Assembly (NCBI RefSeq): GCF_004664715.2
Contig: NC_051068.1
Coordinates: forward strand, 55,500,953-55,564,952
Source of the DNA: Peromyscus leucopus
Lineage: Eukaryota > Chordata > Mammalia > Rodentia > Cricetidae
Direction of reading: 5' to 3'
DNA length: 64,000 nucleotides
The notes beneath the pieces were generated by a model, which was not told the DNA's origin, ran no database searches, and was given only the letters and a program-made list of their open reading frames with translations. Shown here one piece after another: positions 10,500 through 22,544 of the stretch. Made by a program: the position numbers and the translations under genes. Each line of letters begins with the position of its first letter. The stretch's first letter is position 1.

Positions 10500-11550
10500 T
10501 GAACATCAGTTTTGGTGCCCAGTTAAATCTTTCTGGTGTAGGGTAGATAGAATCTCAATCCTGAAACTCTTGATTTCAATACACAATATATCTAAATTTT
10601 ATTGCATGGCATTCATAAAATCCTTAAATTGTTGTATTATCTCTGTCTTCATGACACAAGGAGAATGTGACCTATCCTGTCACTGTCACTGCTACTGTTG
10701 GAATCACAGTGTTCTATCAGTTGGAAATGTCGTGGAGTCATAAACTGGAAGTTTCAATTAAGTGCATCCACCATGGTTAGAATGTGCCAAGTCATGGGTT
10801 TATCCTGCACATTTGAAATATTTCTGAAATCTAACTAAAATAATCCAACTTTATACAGCTAGAATGCAAAGTATACCTTGTAAAAAGGGTAGAAATTGAC
10901 ATTGAGAGTAAAATGTTGTGATGAAACAAAACTTTCAATGCTTTGAGCACCTAAAACACTGAGTGCTTTTTTTAAAACTTGTTGGAAACAGAGGTGACAT
11001 ATTTCTCATGAACACATTGACACAGAAACATTGCAGCTTGGCAAGTACAGGTGTGAGGTTTTCTGAAAATATGAGGTAATTCAGTTGTTCTGTTTTCATT
11101 CACAGATTTTATATGTACTTTTTAGGTTTTCAAATCTTCAAATGCTTAATTCTTAGCACAGGTGGTTACTATGCATAGTGATTTCTATCAAACTTCTTGA
11201 TGAACTAACAGCCACTAAAGGATGAGCAGATTCTTATCTATCTCTAGAAGAGAAAGGAATAAGTGATGTCAGACTCCAAATACTTGGAATTGACTTTCTG
11301 TTCTCTCATTCTATCTTTAAGAGATAGCTAGGCTTGACTTGATTGACAAATAATTAACATGATTCAATCTGTAAATGTCATTGTCCTACATTTTTTGTGT
11401 TCTTACGTTTTGTTCTAAAGTAGTAGCTTGCCTGAGCTACATCCTTTCCCTGATTGAAAAGTTAACTCAAGTTTTGAGTAACACTACTCATCCCAACAAA
11501 AGAGACTAATGACAATGTTAAACTCAACTGAATTAACTAACCATCTTGTT
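10500..11550. other. Unassigned sequence
   Basis: About 1 kb of moderately AT-rich anonymous DNA. No SINE, LTR or LINE text was recognised and no exon-like frame is present. Confidence 0.5.
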
Positions 11551-11554
11551 TCAC

Positions 11555-11955
11555 TTTACTTTCAATTTCCGTGATGAACTCCATGACCAAAATCAGCCTG
11601 GAGAGGCAAGGATATGTTTGGATTGAAGTTTGTATTTTATCATCCAGGAAAGTCAAGATAGGAACTCAAGGCAGGAATCTGGAGGCAGGAACTAAAGCAG
11701 AGGCCGTGGAGAGATGATGCTTAATGGCTTGCTTCCTTTGACTTTCTCAGCCTGCTTTCTTACACTACCAAGGACCACTTGTCCAGGGGTGACATATTCT
11801 ACAGTGGGCTGCCCCTTCTCTCATCAATCATTAATTCTTACAGGCTTGACTACAGGCCAATCTGACAAAGACATTTTCTCAGTTGAGGTTTACTCTTCCA
11901 AGATGACTCCAGCTTGTGTCAAGTGGACAAAAAAAAAAAAAAATCTAACCAGCAC
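11555..11955 (-). mobile_element. Unclassified rodent repeat (RMER1-like?)
   Basis: Plus-strand text includes ctccatgaccaaaatcagcc, caggaatctggaggcaggaa, cctgctttcttacactacc and cttgtgtcaagtggac, then an A run at 11931-11943. The same repeat recurs at 38835-39655. I recognise it as an abundant rodent repeat, but the name is uncertain. Confidence 0.6.
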
Positions 11956-12042
11956 ACATATCTTATCTGAATTGTTACAAACATATAGGAAGCAGTTCTT
12001 TCATGTGTTGAAGCCAAATAGAAATTTAAGATAGTAGTTTCT

Positions 12043-12290
12043 TTCTTTCTTTTTTTTGTTTATTTCTTTTTTTAATTTTATTTTATTTTACAATACTATT
12101 CAGATCTACATAACAGCCACAGATTCCCTTGTTCTCCCCCTTCCTGCCCCCCTCCCCTTCCCGTCAGCCCACCCCCCATTTCCACCTCCTCCAGAGCAAG
12201 GCCTCCCTCAAGGATTGAGATCGACCTGGTAGACTCAGTTCAGGCAGGTCCAGTCCCCTCCTCCCAGATTGAGCCAAGCATCCCTGCATA
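12043..12290 (-). mobile_element. LINE-1 3' end, non-inverted part
   Basis: The 3' segment of a short L1 inserted on minus; the poly(A) tail appears as a T/TTTTA-rich start on plus. The reverse complement matches the 3' half of the copy at 55055-55752 (ending aatagtattgtaaaataaaa). Together with 12291-12593 it is bounded by a perfect 12-bp TSD, atagtagtttct (12031-12042; 12594-12605). Confidence 0.9.
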
Positions 12291-12593
12291 AGACTGAGGA
12301 ATCTAAATGCAGAGATCCATGGCTAGGCCCTGGGTGGAGCACCAGGAGTCTAATTAGTGAGAAAGAGGAGGGTTTATATGAGGGAGAATTGTTGAAACCA
12401 AGGTTGGATAAAGCACAGGGACAAATAGCCAAACGAATGGAAACACATGAACTATGAACCAACGCCTGAGGGGCCCCCAACTGGATCAGGCCCTCTGAAT
12501 AGCTGAGACAGTTGATTGGCTTGATCTGTTTGGGAGGCATCTAGGCAGTGGTACCAGGTCCTGGGCTCATTGCATGAGTTAGCTGCTTGAAAT
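12291..12593 (+). mobile_element. LINE-1 5' segment, inverted (twin priming)
   Basis: In plus orientation this matches the upstream half of the 55-kb copy: gactgaggaatct, agtctaattagtgagaaaga, gttgaaaccaaggttggata, caactggatcaggccctctg, cagtggtaccaggtcctggg. It therefore lies head-to-head with the minus-oriented 3' segment. A few consensus bases are missing at the junction near 12290. This is the classic structure of a 5'-inverted L1 insertion. Confidence 0.9.
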
Positions 12594-12605
12594 ATAGTAG
12601 TTTCT

Positions 12606-12892
12606 AATGATCTTTGGAGGAGCTTACAGCCAATATTCAGAGCATCACCATAAGATGTGGTATCTCATTTGGATATGACTTTAATATTTTGAGGAAAGGA
12701 CAAGAAGGAAATGATGAGTATAGACAATGGCAAAATAAAACCCTTAGAGCACCTGACACCTAAAGAGTTCTTGAAGTAAGAGCACTTGGCCAATACATTA
12801 GATTTTAAGGTTAACCTGTCAATTCTTGCCTTTTATCTAGCAAATAAAGGGGCTAGAACTATGTGGATAGTAGATAAGAACATGAGCTGCAA
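12606..12892. other. Unassigned sequence
   Basis: Nothing recognised between the L1 insertion and the B2-type SINE. Confidence 0.5.
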
Positions 12893-13112
12893 GGGGCTGG
12901 AGAGATGGCCCATCATTTAAGGCTGTTTACCCTCTTATAAATAACTTAAGCTCTATTCCCAGCACTCAAATCAGGTGGTTTATATCCTCCTTTAACTATA
13001 GCTTCATGGGATCTTATACCCTTTTCTGGACATCAGGGGCACTTGCTTTCATGAATGCCTGTACCCACAGATAGACATACACACATAATTTAAATTAGTA
13101 ACAAACATATAT
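12893..13112 (+). mobile_element. B2/B3 SINE (old)
   Basis: Begins ggggctggagagatggccca and continues with ctattcccagcactcaaatc and ccttttctggacatcagggg, the B3-type body, then acacataatttaaatt. Diverged. Confidence 0.85.
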
Positions 13113-13114
13113 CA

Positions 13115-13345
13115 TTTTTAAAAGAATAATATATGGAATTGAACATATATTTCACCATTCTTAAAATTTATGTAGTAATAATCTAATAATAATTACATCA
13201 CTTAATCTTTACATGTGTCAGTCCCTTGTCTAATTAAATCAGACTTAACATCTTTTCCTTAGGAATACTAAGAGGATTAAGTGAAATATGGTGTCTAATG
13301 CTCACTATATTTTGTACATAATGCTTGTGAAGTGGTGTCTGCCCA
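13115..13345 (+). mobile_element. Possible MIR remnant
   Basis: The phrase aggattaagtgaaata and the surrounding text resemble the 3' part of MIR. Weak match; it could be anonymous AT-rich DNA. Confidence 0.3.
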
Positions 13346-14489
13346 CACTATCAATCATTCTTACTTATCAATCATCCTATCTTGATAGAAAGAAAACCAT
13401 CTAGAAATTTGAGTCACCCCTAGTAGTATTTGGTTTAAATTATTTAGCTAGCAGAACCTACTTTTGAAACATTCAAAAATAAATGATAAACCACCAAAGC
13501 TACCTGCACAGTTTAAGCAACATATCGTTCACAACTATTCAGTGATTATTTTTGTCCTTCCATTTGGGGCTTCTTTTATCAGGGACGATTACCAGCGTAA
13601 TGGTGATGGTTGCTCAAGTGTTTTACTTTCTGATTCTTGCACATTCACAGTAGCAATCTTAGAATACAATTCTTAGCCATAGTGGACACTTTGGGTGCAG
13701 TGGTCTGTTTTGTTCTGTTTCTGATTTTTCTTTGGCTTTCACGAACTACCTCCAGGTAATTGACACACTTGGGGGGGGTGCATTTTGTCATTGGCTTAGC
13801 ACTGTGTCCACTTATTTAGCATTTCCCATGTTGCTGGTCAGGGAAGACATTCATGTGAATGAGACACACAATTTTCACTCTGAGCCCTTTAAATCCCATG
13901 ATCTTCAACTGTCGTAATACATACACAGCAAACTTGTTTGGATTAAAGCTGAATGTTGTTTGTTTTTCTTCTCTAGTCTTTCTACTCTGTTCCACTTCCC
14001 TTTTCTTTCCATATGCCCATCTAGTTGTATATGAAATCAACCTCAGTGTGAGTCTAAACTCTTCTATCACTTTCCTCACTAGATCAGTTCAATGACTGGA
14101 CTTTGTCAAGTCTTGATAAAAAGCAGTTCTCAAATACATCTCCTTTCCCTCAGTGCATCAACTGCATTATAGTAAATGTCATTCTCTGATATTTTAATTT
14201 TTTAAAATGTTCTTCCACACAGCATCCCAACCAGGTTTATTACTTTAATTTTTAGAGGTGGAGACCTATCTTTCACATAATTATAGTGTATAAGCTTGGA
14301 ATTTAAAGTCTTTAGCAAGTGCTCAATGCCTTTAGTACAAAGCCCACATGTTTTCAGAAACAACAGCTTAATGACCCACTCTATCTCTTCAACTTCCTCT
14401 CCATCTCTTATGAATACATAAATATCTTTTTTCCTAGCATTCTGAACCATTTACTTAGACCAAACATCATTGTAAAAGCATACAAAATA

Positions 14490-14490
<1 letters not shown>
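13346..14490. other. Unassigned sequence
   Basis: Anonymous DNA. Overlapping frames on both strands around 13732-14095 have no domain, and no splice context was seen. Confidence 0.5.

Positions 14491-14491
<1 letters not shown>

Positions 14492-14557
<66 letters not shown>
14492..14557. repeat. (TC)33 microsatellite
   Basis: Uninterrupted TC dinucleotide run of about 66 bases. The Ser-Leu and Arg-Glu frames are artefacts. Confidence 0.98.
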
Positions 14558-14562
<5 letters not shown>

Positions 14563-15559
14563 TGTCTGTTATGCACAGAAACATTGCTGGAACATAAGAG
14601 TTCACAGTGTAAATAAATAAGTAAATGAGTTGTTACATGAATGAATTACTTAGATAGTTGACATACGAAATTCTGTGATATTTACAATAAAAAAGGTATT
14701 GTTCCTCAAGAGTTCTGTTTGAAGATTAGTAATGAATAGCATAAATAATTGTCTTTAAACATGAAAGTAAGAAGTTACAAATGAGAGACAGAGATAAAGA
14801 ATAATAATCACAAGGAAGAAAAGATTTCTCACTCTTAAAGGATAGGGAAGTCAGAAAACTGTGAGAATGTGTGAGCCTGTAGGATACACAGGTGTTGGTA
14901 ATTCCCCTCAAGATGGATTTCCTGATGTGTCTCTGCTCCCCCTACCCATCTTCTCTAAACAGCAGCTATTCTGAAGGGAATTTACAAGTTATGGAATTTT
15001 TGAATTCCCACAAGTGCAAGGTAAGACAGGCAGAAGTTTCAGAGTGTGGGTTCCACTGAATCCTAGGCTGAGGAATGGGGGCTCTTTCAGATCGGCAGCT
15101 AAAGCAGCTTTATGTCTAATTCTGACCAAGGTCAGTTACTCCCAATGAACAATGAAATAACAGAGTAAAAGTGTACAATTTCACAATAACCAATAGGCTA
15201 GTAGTATTCTATCCTAAACATTTTAGTACTTGAAATTTATCATAGTGCTTCTGTCTGATAGATGGGGGCCATTTCAGTTGTCTTCCCCCAAGCATTCTGA
15301 GGGACCTTTGCTCAGTTAAATTAGGACATTAAAGGGCTCTACCCTGGATAGGCTTCTTGAAGTTTCTCGCACATTTTAATCCAAATATAGTGGCATTGAA
15401 ACATCTTGCCAGTTATGATTTCAGTCTTGGGATTGAAAGGTCTAAATGACAGCATCACAGAGCAGCCTCACCACTCCTCTCCATAGCTGGATGATTTCAG
15501 GTTCCATCTTAGACAACGCTTCCATCTCCCTGGCTGAAATATAATTCCTTTTCAGAATG
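14558..15559. other. Unassigned sequence
   Basis: About 1 kb of anonymous DNA without recognisable repeats. Confidence 0.5.
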
Positions 15560-15780
15560 TCAGTTACATGTCTTTGATGAACCTGTAGCGATTAAAGTTT
15601 AATGTGTATTCTGTCATTTTATTCATGTCTTCTTTCTCTTTAATCAGCCTGCTCTGTTTTGATGAGTTGGTGAATAAGAAGCAGTGTTATTAATATTGCC
15701 TGGCTCATCAAGCATTCTACGTGCAAGATGAATTATAGCTTGCAAGAATAAGAAATATAAAAGGGACCAAAAGTTAGAAA
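15560..15780. other. Candidate conserved non-coding block
   Basis: Repeat-free, with balanced composition and motif-like stretches (tctctttaatcagcctgctc, ttaatattgcctggctcatc, gcaagatgaattatagctt). The call rests on feel and motif density only; no alignment was possible. Confidence 0.25.
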
Positions 15781-15784
15781 AGGT

Positions 15785-17578
15785 GGGAGAAAGGATTTTT
15801 TAAACCATGTTCTGCTGCTCTAACAAAGGTGACACTAGTGACACTAGAGAGTTCAAAAGAAATGATGACAACTAACAATAATGAATTTACATACACAGGA
15901 ATCTGTCAAAGTTAATTGATCCGATAATTATACCTAACACACTCATTAACTGAAAAGATGGATACCACCATATAGACGAGCATCCAGGACTCAACAATTG
16001 TTGAGTGAGTATAACCCCAAGGATCACTAAGCACCACATTCATATCTGCTTATCCATGGCCAGAGTCAAGTCTCCTATGACTTCAGAAAACCAATTTAGA
16101 GTTTGTATGGCACTTGCGCCTTATCGCTGTTGCCTTGTTATCCTTGACTTGAAGCCAAACTGTAGAGGGCTGTTATGTGAAAAGAGATGATTTTCAAACA
16201 GACAGTATACTACCAACAAGGCAAAGCTATCAGAACAAAGGGTATTGTGCACTATCACATTCACCATTGTATGGCTCTAACTGCAAAATCTATCCATCTG
16301 AAAATAAGACTATTGCTGCCCTATTCATCTATTGAACTACAAGGAGAACCCATATGTCATGTTGCTTTTCAAATATGAGCAGTAGGTACAGGAAAATGAT
16401 CAACAACCTGAGCAGGGGGAAAAAAAAAGAAGCTTCACCAACCTTTCAGAATGGTAGCTTGCCTGAAGAAAGTGAGCCTCTCCCAACATCCCTTGCAGTT
16501 GGGAAGACATCTACTGTCAGCGCTTGCTTTTGCAGCTCTGCATCACTGCACAGCACTTTAGACCAAGTTGTGAGTTGCAATATAGGAAGAAACTAATCAA
16601 GTTTCCAAAGATGATACTGGGTAATAGTTTGGGGGACTGCAAATACTGCTTATGACTTCGAATTTAGGAGAGAAGCTGCGGTAAAAGCCAGTGCTGAAAA
16701 GAATTGTCCAAACTGGGTACATAGAAGGGTACACTTTGTTCTAACATCCAAAGGAGGTTGGTCACTCAGTTCAACTCAGCACATGAGTGATAGTTGGAGG
16801 CCAGATATATAATTTAAAAGGAAATAAACATATCTTAGTACTTCTCAGTTATTTATCTGGGGGCAGCGGAAGGACCTCACACTGAATCTGAAGCTGAAAA
16901 TTCTGTAAATCTCACTGTCATTCATGAATCCCAAGATTTGTAATAAAAACACATCTTTCTTTAATAGTGTCCTGCAGTTTTTTTCATGTACTTTTAAACA
17001 CCGAGGTGCTAAAGATCATAATCCCCTCCAAAAATAGGTAGGTGTAAGGCAGCAACAACTGAAGACAAAAAGTTTTCAGGTCACTTTCATCTTTGTTTTA
17101 GACCCTTTGTTCCCTCTGAGACACGTCATCATTCACCTAGATTAGCTCTAGGAGAGCTCCAGTGTCACCAAGTTCAATATTATTGGGTTAAAAGAGTCCC
17201 TCTAAGAAGTTTATCACTCAGCAAATATTTACACAGTCAACTGCCCAGGTAATAGATTTGATTAAATCTTGCTGAAAAACTAAATTGCATTACTCGTACT
17301 TTTTCAGTAACTTTGATAAAAGGTATTAAAATGTCATCCCTAAGAAATACCCTATAAAGACTTTATATATTTTCAAGTTAAAGTGGTTTTAATAGCGTGA
17401 TTTATTGTCTACATAGAAACATATCCTCAGACTGTTTTCAAAAGCACCAGTATTAAAGTGAAGCCATTATGCAAGTCATCTTATTGGATCATATACTAGG
17501 TAAATTAAATGTAGCATTGTTTTTTAAAATGTTTGACCAATTAAAACTGTTTGTAAAAAAATAAAAATAAAAATAACA
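15785..17578. other. Unassigned sequence
   Basis: About 1.8 kb with no recognised repeat. Small plus-strand frames at 16005-16596 are short, overlapping in different frames and lack domains. Confidence 0.5.
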
Positions 17579-17745
17579 AGTTGGGCAGTGATGGCGCATG
17601 CCTTTAATTTCAGCACTCTGGAGGCAGAGGCAGGCAGATCTCTGTGAGTTCGAGACCTGCCTAGGCTACAGAGTGAGTTCCAGGAAAGGTGCAAAGCTAC
17701 ACAGAGAAACCCTGTCTCAAAAAACCAAAAAAATAAAAATAAAAA
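17579..17745 (+). mobile_element. B1 SINE
   Basis: Near full-length B1: gttgggcagtgatggcgcat, cactctggaggcagaggcag, gatctctgtgagttcgagac, cacagagaaaccctgtctca, then an A-rich tail with AAATAAAAAT units. Confidence 0.95.
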
Positions 17746-18160
17746 TAAAAAACCAAAGTATACAGCTTCCTCAGTTTTTGAACTATGCAGTTGTTTTATT
17801 CTTCTTGTGGATGTTATTGCTTTGATAAAAAGTGCACCAGATACCCATTTTATCTTGAATCACTTCAAATTCACTAAATATGCAAAGTACTGAAATCATC
17901 AGGCTTTGACAGATGTCTGTAAGCAGCTTTAGTATTTAGGTCACTGTTGAGTAACTCTAACATCTTGTGTGTGACTTGAAACCTTCATCTTTCTAGTGCA
18001 GAGACAGAAGACGTGAATGACTAGGATGGTGAAAGATCTACAGATTGCAAAGCTTGGAGTGTGCCTTTGCTGACATGACTTTGAATCTCTGCACTTCAGT
18101 GACTTTCTTAGACAACAGGAATACAGTGAATCTGAAACTCACACAGTAGCATCCAGCTTT
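17746..18160. other. Unassigned sequence
   Basis: Anonymous DNA between a B1 and the Tigger-like remnants. Confidence 0.5.
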
Positions 18161-18164
18161 GCTT

Positions 18165-18660
18165 TCTATTGTTTGAGGTTCCTTCAGTCTGAAAACACTA
18201 AATGGAAAATTCTATAAGCAAAAGTGTCTTATCTTTTAAATAGCCTTTATGATTCAATATTGTCATAATCCCCTATTGAAATATTATTTATTGTCATTAT
18301 TCTCTTACTGCCCCTCATTGGTAAGTTAAACACGATTTATGGTAGGCATGCAGAAATACATGCTATTTAAACTTACAATAGTTCAACTTATGATTTTCCA
18401 ACTTTATAATGGTGCAAAAGCCATATCTGATGAAGATCATGCTTCCCATCTTGAATTAGGAACTTTCCTCAGAATTGCTATCTTCAGAACATGTCATCTC
18501 ACACTGCAGGGCAGCAGCAGTGGGCTGTGACCCTCAGTCAGCAGCATAACCAAAGACATTAAAGTGATGGTCCAGAGAGTGCCTATGCCTATGTGCATGT
18601 GCTAAGTTCAGGTGGGGTGAGTTAACTGAACTTTCAATTTAGGATATCTTCAACTGACAA
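18165..18660 (+). mobile_element. Tigger-type DNA transposon remnants
   Basis: The text gaaaacactaaatggaaaat resembles MER2, and the following block (tgattttccaactttataat, then ggtgcaaaagccatat, gggcagcagcagtgggctgt) resembles a mammalian Tigger element. Ancient and non-coding. Boundary between the two pieces about 18360. Confidence 0.5.
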
Positions 18661-19769
18661 CCTGTTTAATGAGAGGGAATGTGTCATAACCTAAAGAGCA
18701 TCTGCAAGGGAACTGACAGTCTGTGCATTTCCACATCTCCTTTTCCCATGGTAAAGAGGGCTGGAGCAGTCTATGGATACACCATCAAAGCTTTTACAAG
18801 TAGCTCCTTTCCAAGACGTTTAAATTTGCTAGAACCAATCCCTTTGGTAAACTGTGTTCACTGATGCCCCTTTATGGGTTTTGTGGTTACTTTTTGATGT
18901 TCCTGCTTCTGGATTGTTACAGAGGAACTGAGAGTAGTCTTTCTGATGCTTTTGGTAAACTCCACCTTAGAAATGCTCCCATGTGGAGACAACCAGAAAA
19001 GAAACTCACCATGATTCTGAAACATACAAAATTGAAATATTCACCAATCATCACTTTAAGTTTTCTTGTTGAAATCTAGCCACTTATCTATACCAGACAT
19101 GGTCTAGTTTATGCCCTATCACAGTCCACTCTGCATGTCCACTGTTCTAGTAGGAAGAATACAAATGCCGATGAATTATATATCTACAGAGGAATGAGAT
19201 ATGGAATGAACTGGTTTGAGTCACAGCAGGGCTCTGTAGATAGAACTTGGTGGTAAAGTGACAGTCTCAGCTAATCTTTGCTCTTGGAAGTCTGCTACCA
19301 CAGCTTTCCAGCTGTAGTCAGTGGAAATGGATCCTGTTCATCTCTAAATCTAATGAGAGCCACCATCACCCCACAAAAAGCCACACACCAATCACTTCCC
19401 ACATTTGTTTTCACATAGGCACCCTTTAATTGATGATCTGTCAACAGCATCTAGCTTCCTGTGACAAGATCTGTGAGTTTTATAAGAACAGTCACAGATT
19501 TGTTTATTTTTTTAAGAGTACCAGCTTCAACTCTGCTGATAACGTGTTTTCTTTTGAAAATGAAAAGACAGGCTGCTGGATTCTTCCCAGAACCCACATC
19601 AACTGACAACTCCCACTTGTCCTATGTAGACTGCCTGCCTCTATGGATTCTCTTTTATGCATATCTTTGGCAAGGAATATGAAATTGTAAACAGAAATAT
19701 AAAGATTGCAATGAATGGTCAGATGAAAAGTATTTCATTAAAAAAGACTCTTGTCTATTAAAAAGGTAT
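18661..19769. other. Unassigned sequence
   Basis: About 1.1 kb with no recognised element; short frames lack domains. Confidence 0.5.
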
Positions 19770-19949
19770 ATTCAAGACAACTTTGTTCAGTTTTATTGGC
19801 ATATAAACTAATAGTTTTACGGTCTATGTGTGTATCATGCATAATGTAATATTTTGATTTAAGTAAACTTTGTGCTATAATTCTCACAAAGTAACATATC
19901 CATCACCTTATGCAGTTACATTTTGTGTGTAACAGTTAATATCTGCTCA

Positions 19950-20003
19950 ATCAACAAATTTCAAATATATAGTAGAATCAACAAATTTCAAATACATAGT
20001 AGA
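19950..20003. repeat. 27-bp tandem duplication
   Basis: Two copies of a 27-base unit beginning atcaacaaatttcaaata (19950-19976 and 19977-20003), with one base different. Confidence 0.95.
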
Positions 20004-20065
20004 ACACCATTAGTTATTGTTACTATGCTCTCTGTTAGATCTATCGGACTCTTGTTTTGTTACTA

Positions 20066-20150
20066 TTTTTTTTGACAGCACACAGATGGAATCTAAGACC
20101 TTGAATCATGCTAGATAGGAACTCTACCACTGAGCTATACCCCCAGTGCT
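20066..20150 (-). mobile_element. ID/B4-like SINE, degraded
   Basis: T-run on the left, then on plus ctctaccactgagctatacc near the right end, which is the reverse complement of the tRNA-derived ID/B4 head. Diverged. Confidence 0.6.
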
Positions 20151-20329
20151 TTGGTTTCACAACTGAAAGTTCAAACATCCATTACCTTCACCCACTCCCA
20201 GTCCTTGACAGCAAACATTCTATTCACTATTTTCTACGTTTGATTTATTTACGATTCTACCCATTAGTGGTATCTTTGGATATTTCTGATATTTCTATGA
20301 AGTGAAGAATTTTATTCATAAAAACGTAA

Positions 20330-20960
20330 GCTACACTTTAATTGAACTTGTCAATGAAGTCCTTTTTATCATTTACATCATATTCAAATAGAACTGAATC
20401 TATTTGAAACCTTTGTAGCTTATGAATACCTCTTCCAAGGGTTGGATGTTTTCACCTACTGCTTCTTCAAACAAACTTTCTGCCCTTTCTCTGTTGTTTT
20501 TGAATTTCAGAATGCATGTGTTGGTTTGCTTAGCAATAACTCCCACAGGTGTTCCTCTTTTTCATTCTTACAGTTTCTCCCATCCACATGTTTCAAAACC
20601 CTGTCTAGGAACTTATGATTGTTTCCTCTGTTTGATTGAGTCCATGGTGGGGTGTCTGTTGCATTTTTCATTAGAAAATCTTCAACCTTAGAATTCCCTG
20701 GTTTATTTTTTTTAATTACTTCTATCACTTTGTTGAAATTTTCATGCATTTCTTCATTTCATTTCATTGTGAATCTATGGTCTTATTATCTTGAGATGCT
20801 TTAATCACTTTGGGTTCCTTTTCAGTTAACCCATATACTTATATTTCCTTAAGGCAAGTTACATAAACATTATGGTGTTCCTTTGGTGAATTATGTTTTC
20901 TTATTTGTTTCTAGTAGCATTCTTTTGTTTTCTGTACTTTCTACCCTTTCAGAATCATGT
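20330..20960 (-). mobile_element. L1M/HAL1-like ORF1 region remnant
   Basis: On minus the text includes gaaagggcagaaagtttgtt and gaagaagcagtaggtgaaaa, matching L1 ORF1, and a short frame with a Lys/Glu/Asn-rich, coiled-coil-like N-terminal stretch. Broken frame. It sits next to a 3'UTR with no ORF2 text between. Confidence 0.5.
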
Positions 20961-21044
20961 TGATGGTCAAGTGCTTTCACATGTTGGTGTTACAAATGTA
21001 ACAGATACAATGCAGCATCACCCATCTCAACATAGGTATAGTGT

Positions 21045-21395
21045 CATAGTTAGGGTTTCTATTTTTGTGAACATGACAACTCCTATAAAGGAAAAACGTT
21101 TAAATGGTGTAGCTCACTTACATTTTCAGAGGTTTAGTCCATTATCATCATGGTGCCACACAGCTGCATGCAGGCAGACATGGTGCTGAAGAAGGAGCTA
21201 CGTCTTGATCCCACAGGTTTCAGGAAGTGGTCTGAGGCACTGGGCATGGCTTAAGCATGTATGAGACCTCAAAGCCCGCCTCCACAGTGACACACTTCCT
21301 CCAACAAGGCCACACCTACTCCAAAACCACACCTCCTAATAGTGGCACTCCCCGTGAGTTTATGGGGGCCAATTATATTCAAATTACCACATATG
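21045..21395. mobile_element. Unclassified rodent repeat
   Basis: Starts gttagggtttctatttttgt and carries aggtttagtccattatcatc, gacacacttcctccaacaag, ggccacacctactccaaaac and ttcaaattaccaca. This is an abundant rodent repeat of uncertain name; a related copy lies at 43195-43500. It interrupts the L1M/HAL1-like element. Confidence 0.65.
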
Positions 21396-22540
21396 ACTAG
21401 GGAGTCTTCGTGAAAATCTGCCAGTTGAGATCAGCTGTTGAAAACTGTGGGTTCACAGTGGCCAAGGCAGGAGAAGCGGAAGTTAGGCTACTATTGTCTC
21501 TTCAGTAAGGGATATTTGAGCTGAGTAGGTTCTATTTGGAGCCAAGTCAGGCACTTTCATGCATGTAGTCAAGGTAGCATTGGGACTTGGGATCTAGAGC
21601 AACTCTTAGCAGTAGTGAAGGTACATGAAGAATGTAGAACATCCTCCTAGGCTTAAAATCATGAAGATGTTATTTTACCATCTGGGGCCTGCAGCATGGG
21701 TTCATTTTCTATGTTCCTGGCACAAGACATGAGCAGATACAGACTGTCCATGTAACTTGGACTTGGGTCTCTAGCGTGTGTCAGGGTCACTTTGGCCCTG
21801 ATGAGGTGAAGTGAGACAGGTGCCTGAGGTTTAGAAATACAGAGTCAGCAGTCACCTGAGTGCCAGACCCAGGGTACAGCACTAGAATGCCCCATGATGC
21901 CCCATTGCTGGTATGTTTCTGTCCCCTGGAGAAAAGAGTAGAGATAAGGAAACACCACTTAGGACCCAGAGCCATGGAATATCACAAGGCACAACAGTCC
22001 CAATGATGACAGACCGCAACTCAGATCCAGGAAGTAGGGAACAGTATAGCAGTAGTTTATAGATGGTGAGACCCTGTGTTATCTCCACCTCTAGGGTGAG
22101 GTGCAAAGGGTGTTCGGGCTCCCAAGAGCAAGATTGAACACAGCAGTAGCTACAGCCCAGGGGAATGGGTAGAGCAGCAGGCTCTCTGAAAGGGAAGAGC
22201 TATAGAATGGACCCATCACCTGGACCCAAGCCCTGGAATGATTGTGAGAGAAAGGCTGCTGGTGCTCCCAGATGAGATAGGATCTCTGAGGTCCCTCTTT
22301 TGTCCTTTTCCCCATAACCCAGAAGAAAATCCTCCAAGGAGATTGCTCTTAGCACCAAGTAGCTCTGGCATGGGGCTTGTGATAACACTGGCCACCTCAG
22401 TTCTTCACCCTCCCCTCTCCCAGGCTTTCTCCTGCTCTCTGCTGCAGTCTTGTTAGAGCTGCGTCATTGTGCAGTGCCTGTCATTGCTTTCTATGTCTTT
22501 GAAGAGGACCCTCTAGTCTTGCTGATGTCACTCACCTTGA
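21396..22540 (-). mobile_element. Candidate L1M/HAL1 5' region
   Basis: GC-richer than its surroundings, with no other repeat identity. On minus it would begin gtgagtgacatcagcaag (plus end near 22537), resembling the common mammalian L1/HAL1 5' start. Frames on both strands are short and lack domains. The assignment is inference from position and the 5' motif. Confidence 0.4.
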
Positions 22541-22544
22541 AGCA

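Larger units (their letters stand above)
19770..20325 (-). mobile_element. L1M/HAL1-like 3'UTR
   Basis: Antisense of an ancient L1 3'UTR: gttcagttttattggcatat, taacatatccatcaccttat, ttcacccactcccagtcctt. Interrupted by an ID/B4-like SINE at 20066-20150. Forms the 3' end of a candidate HAL1-like element reaching to 22540. Confidence 0.55.

Noticed and set aside
12235..12540. Minus frame sharing sequence with 55186-55464, as if a conserved protein
   Set aside because: Both are antisense to the same L1 3' end repeat; similarity comes from the shared repeat, not coding selection.
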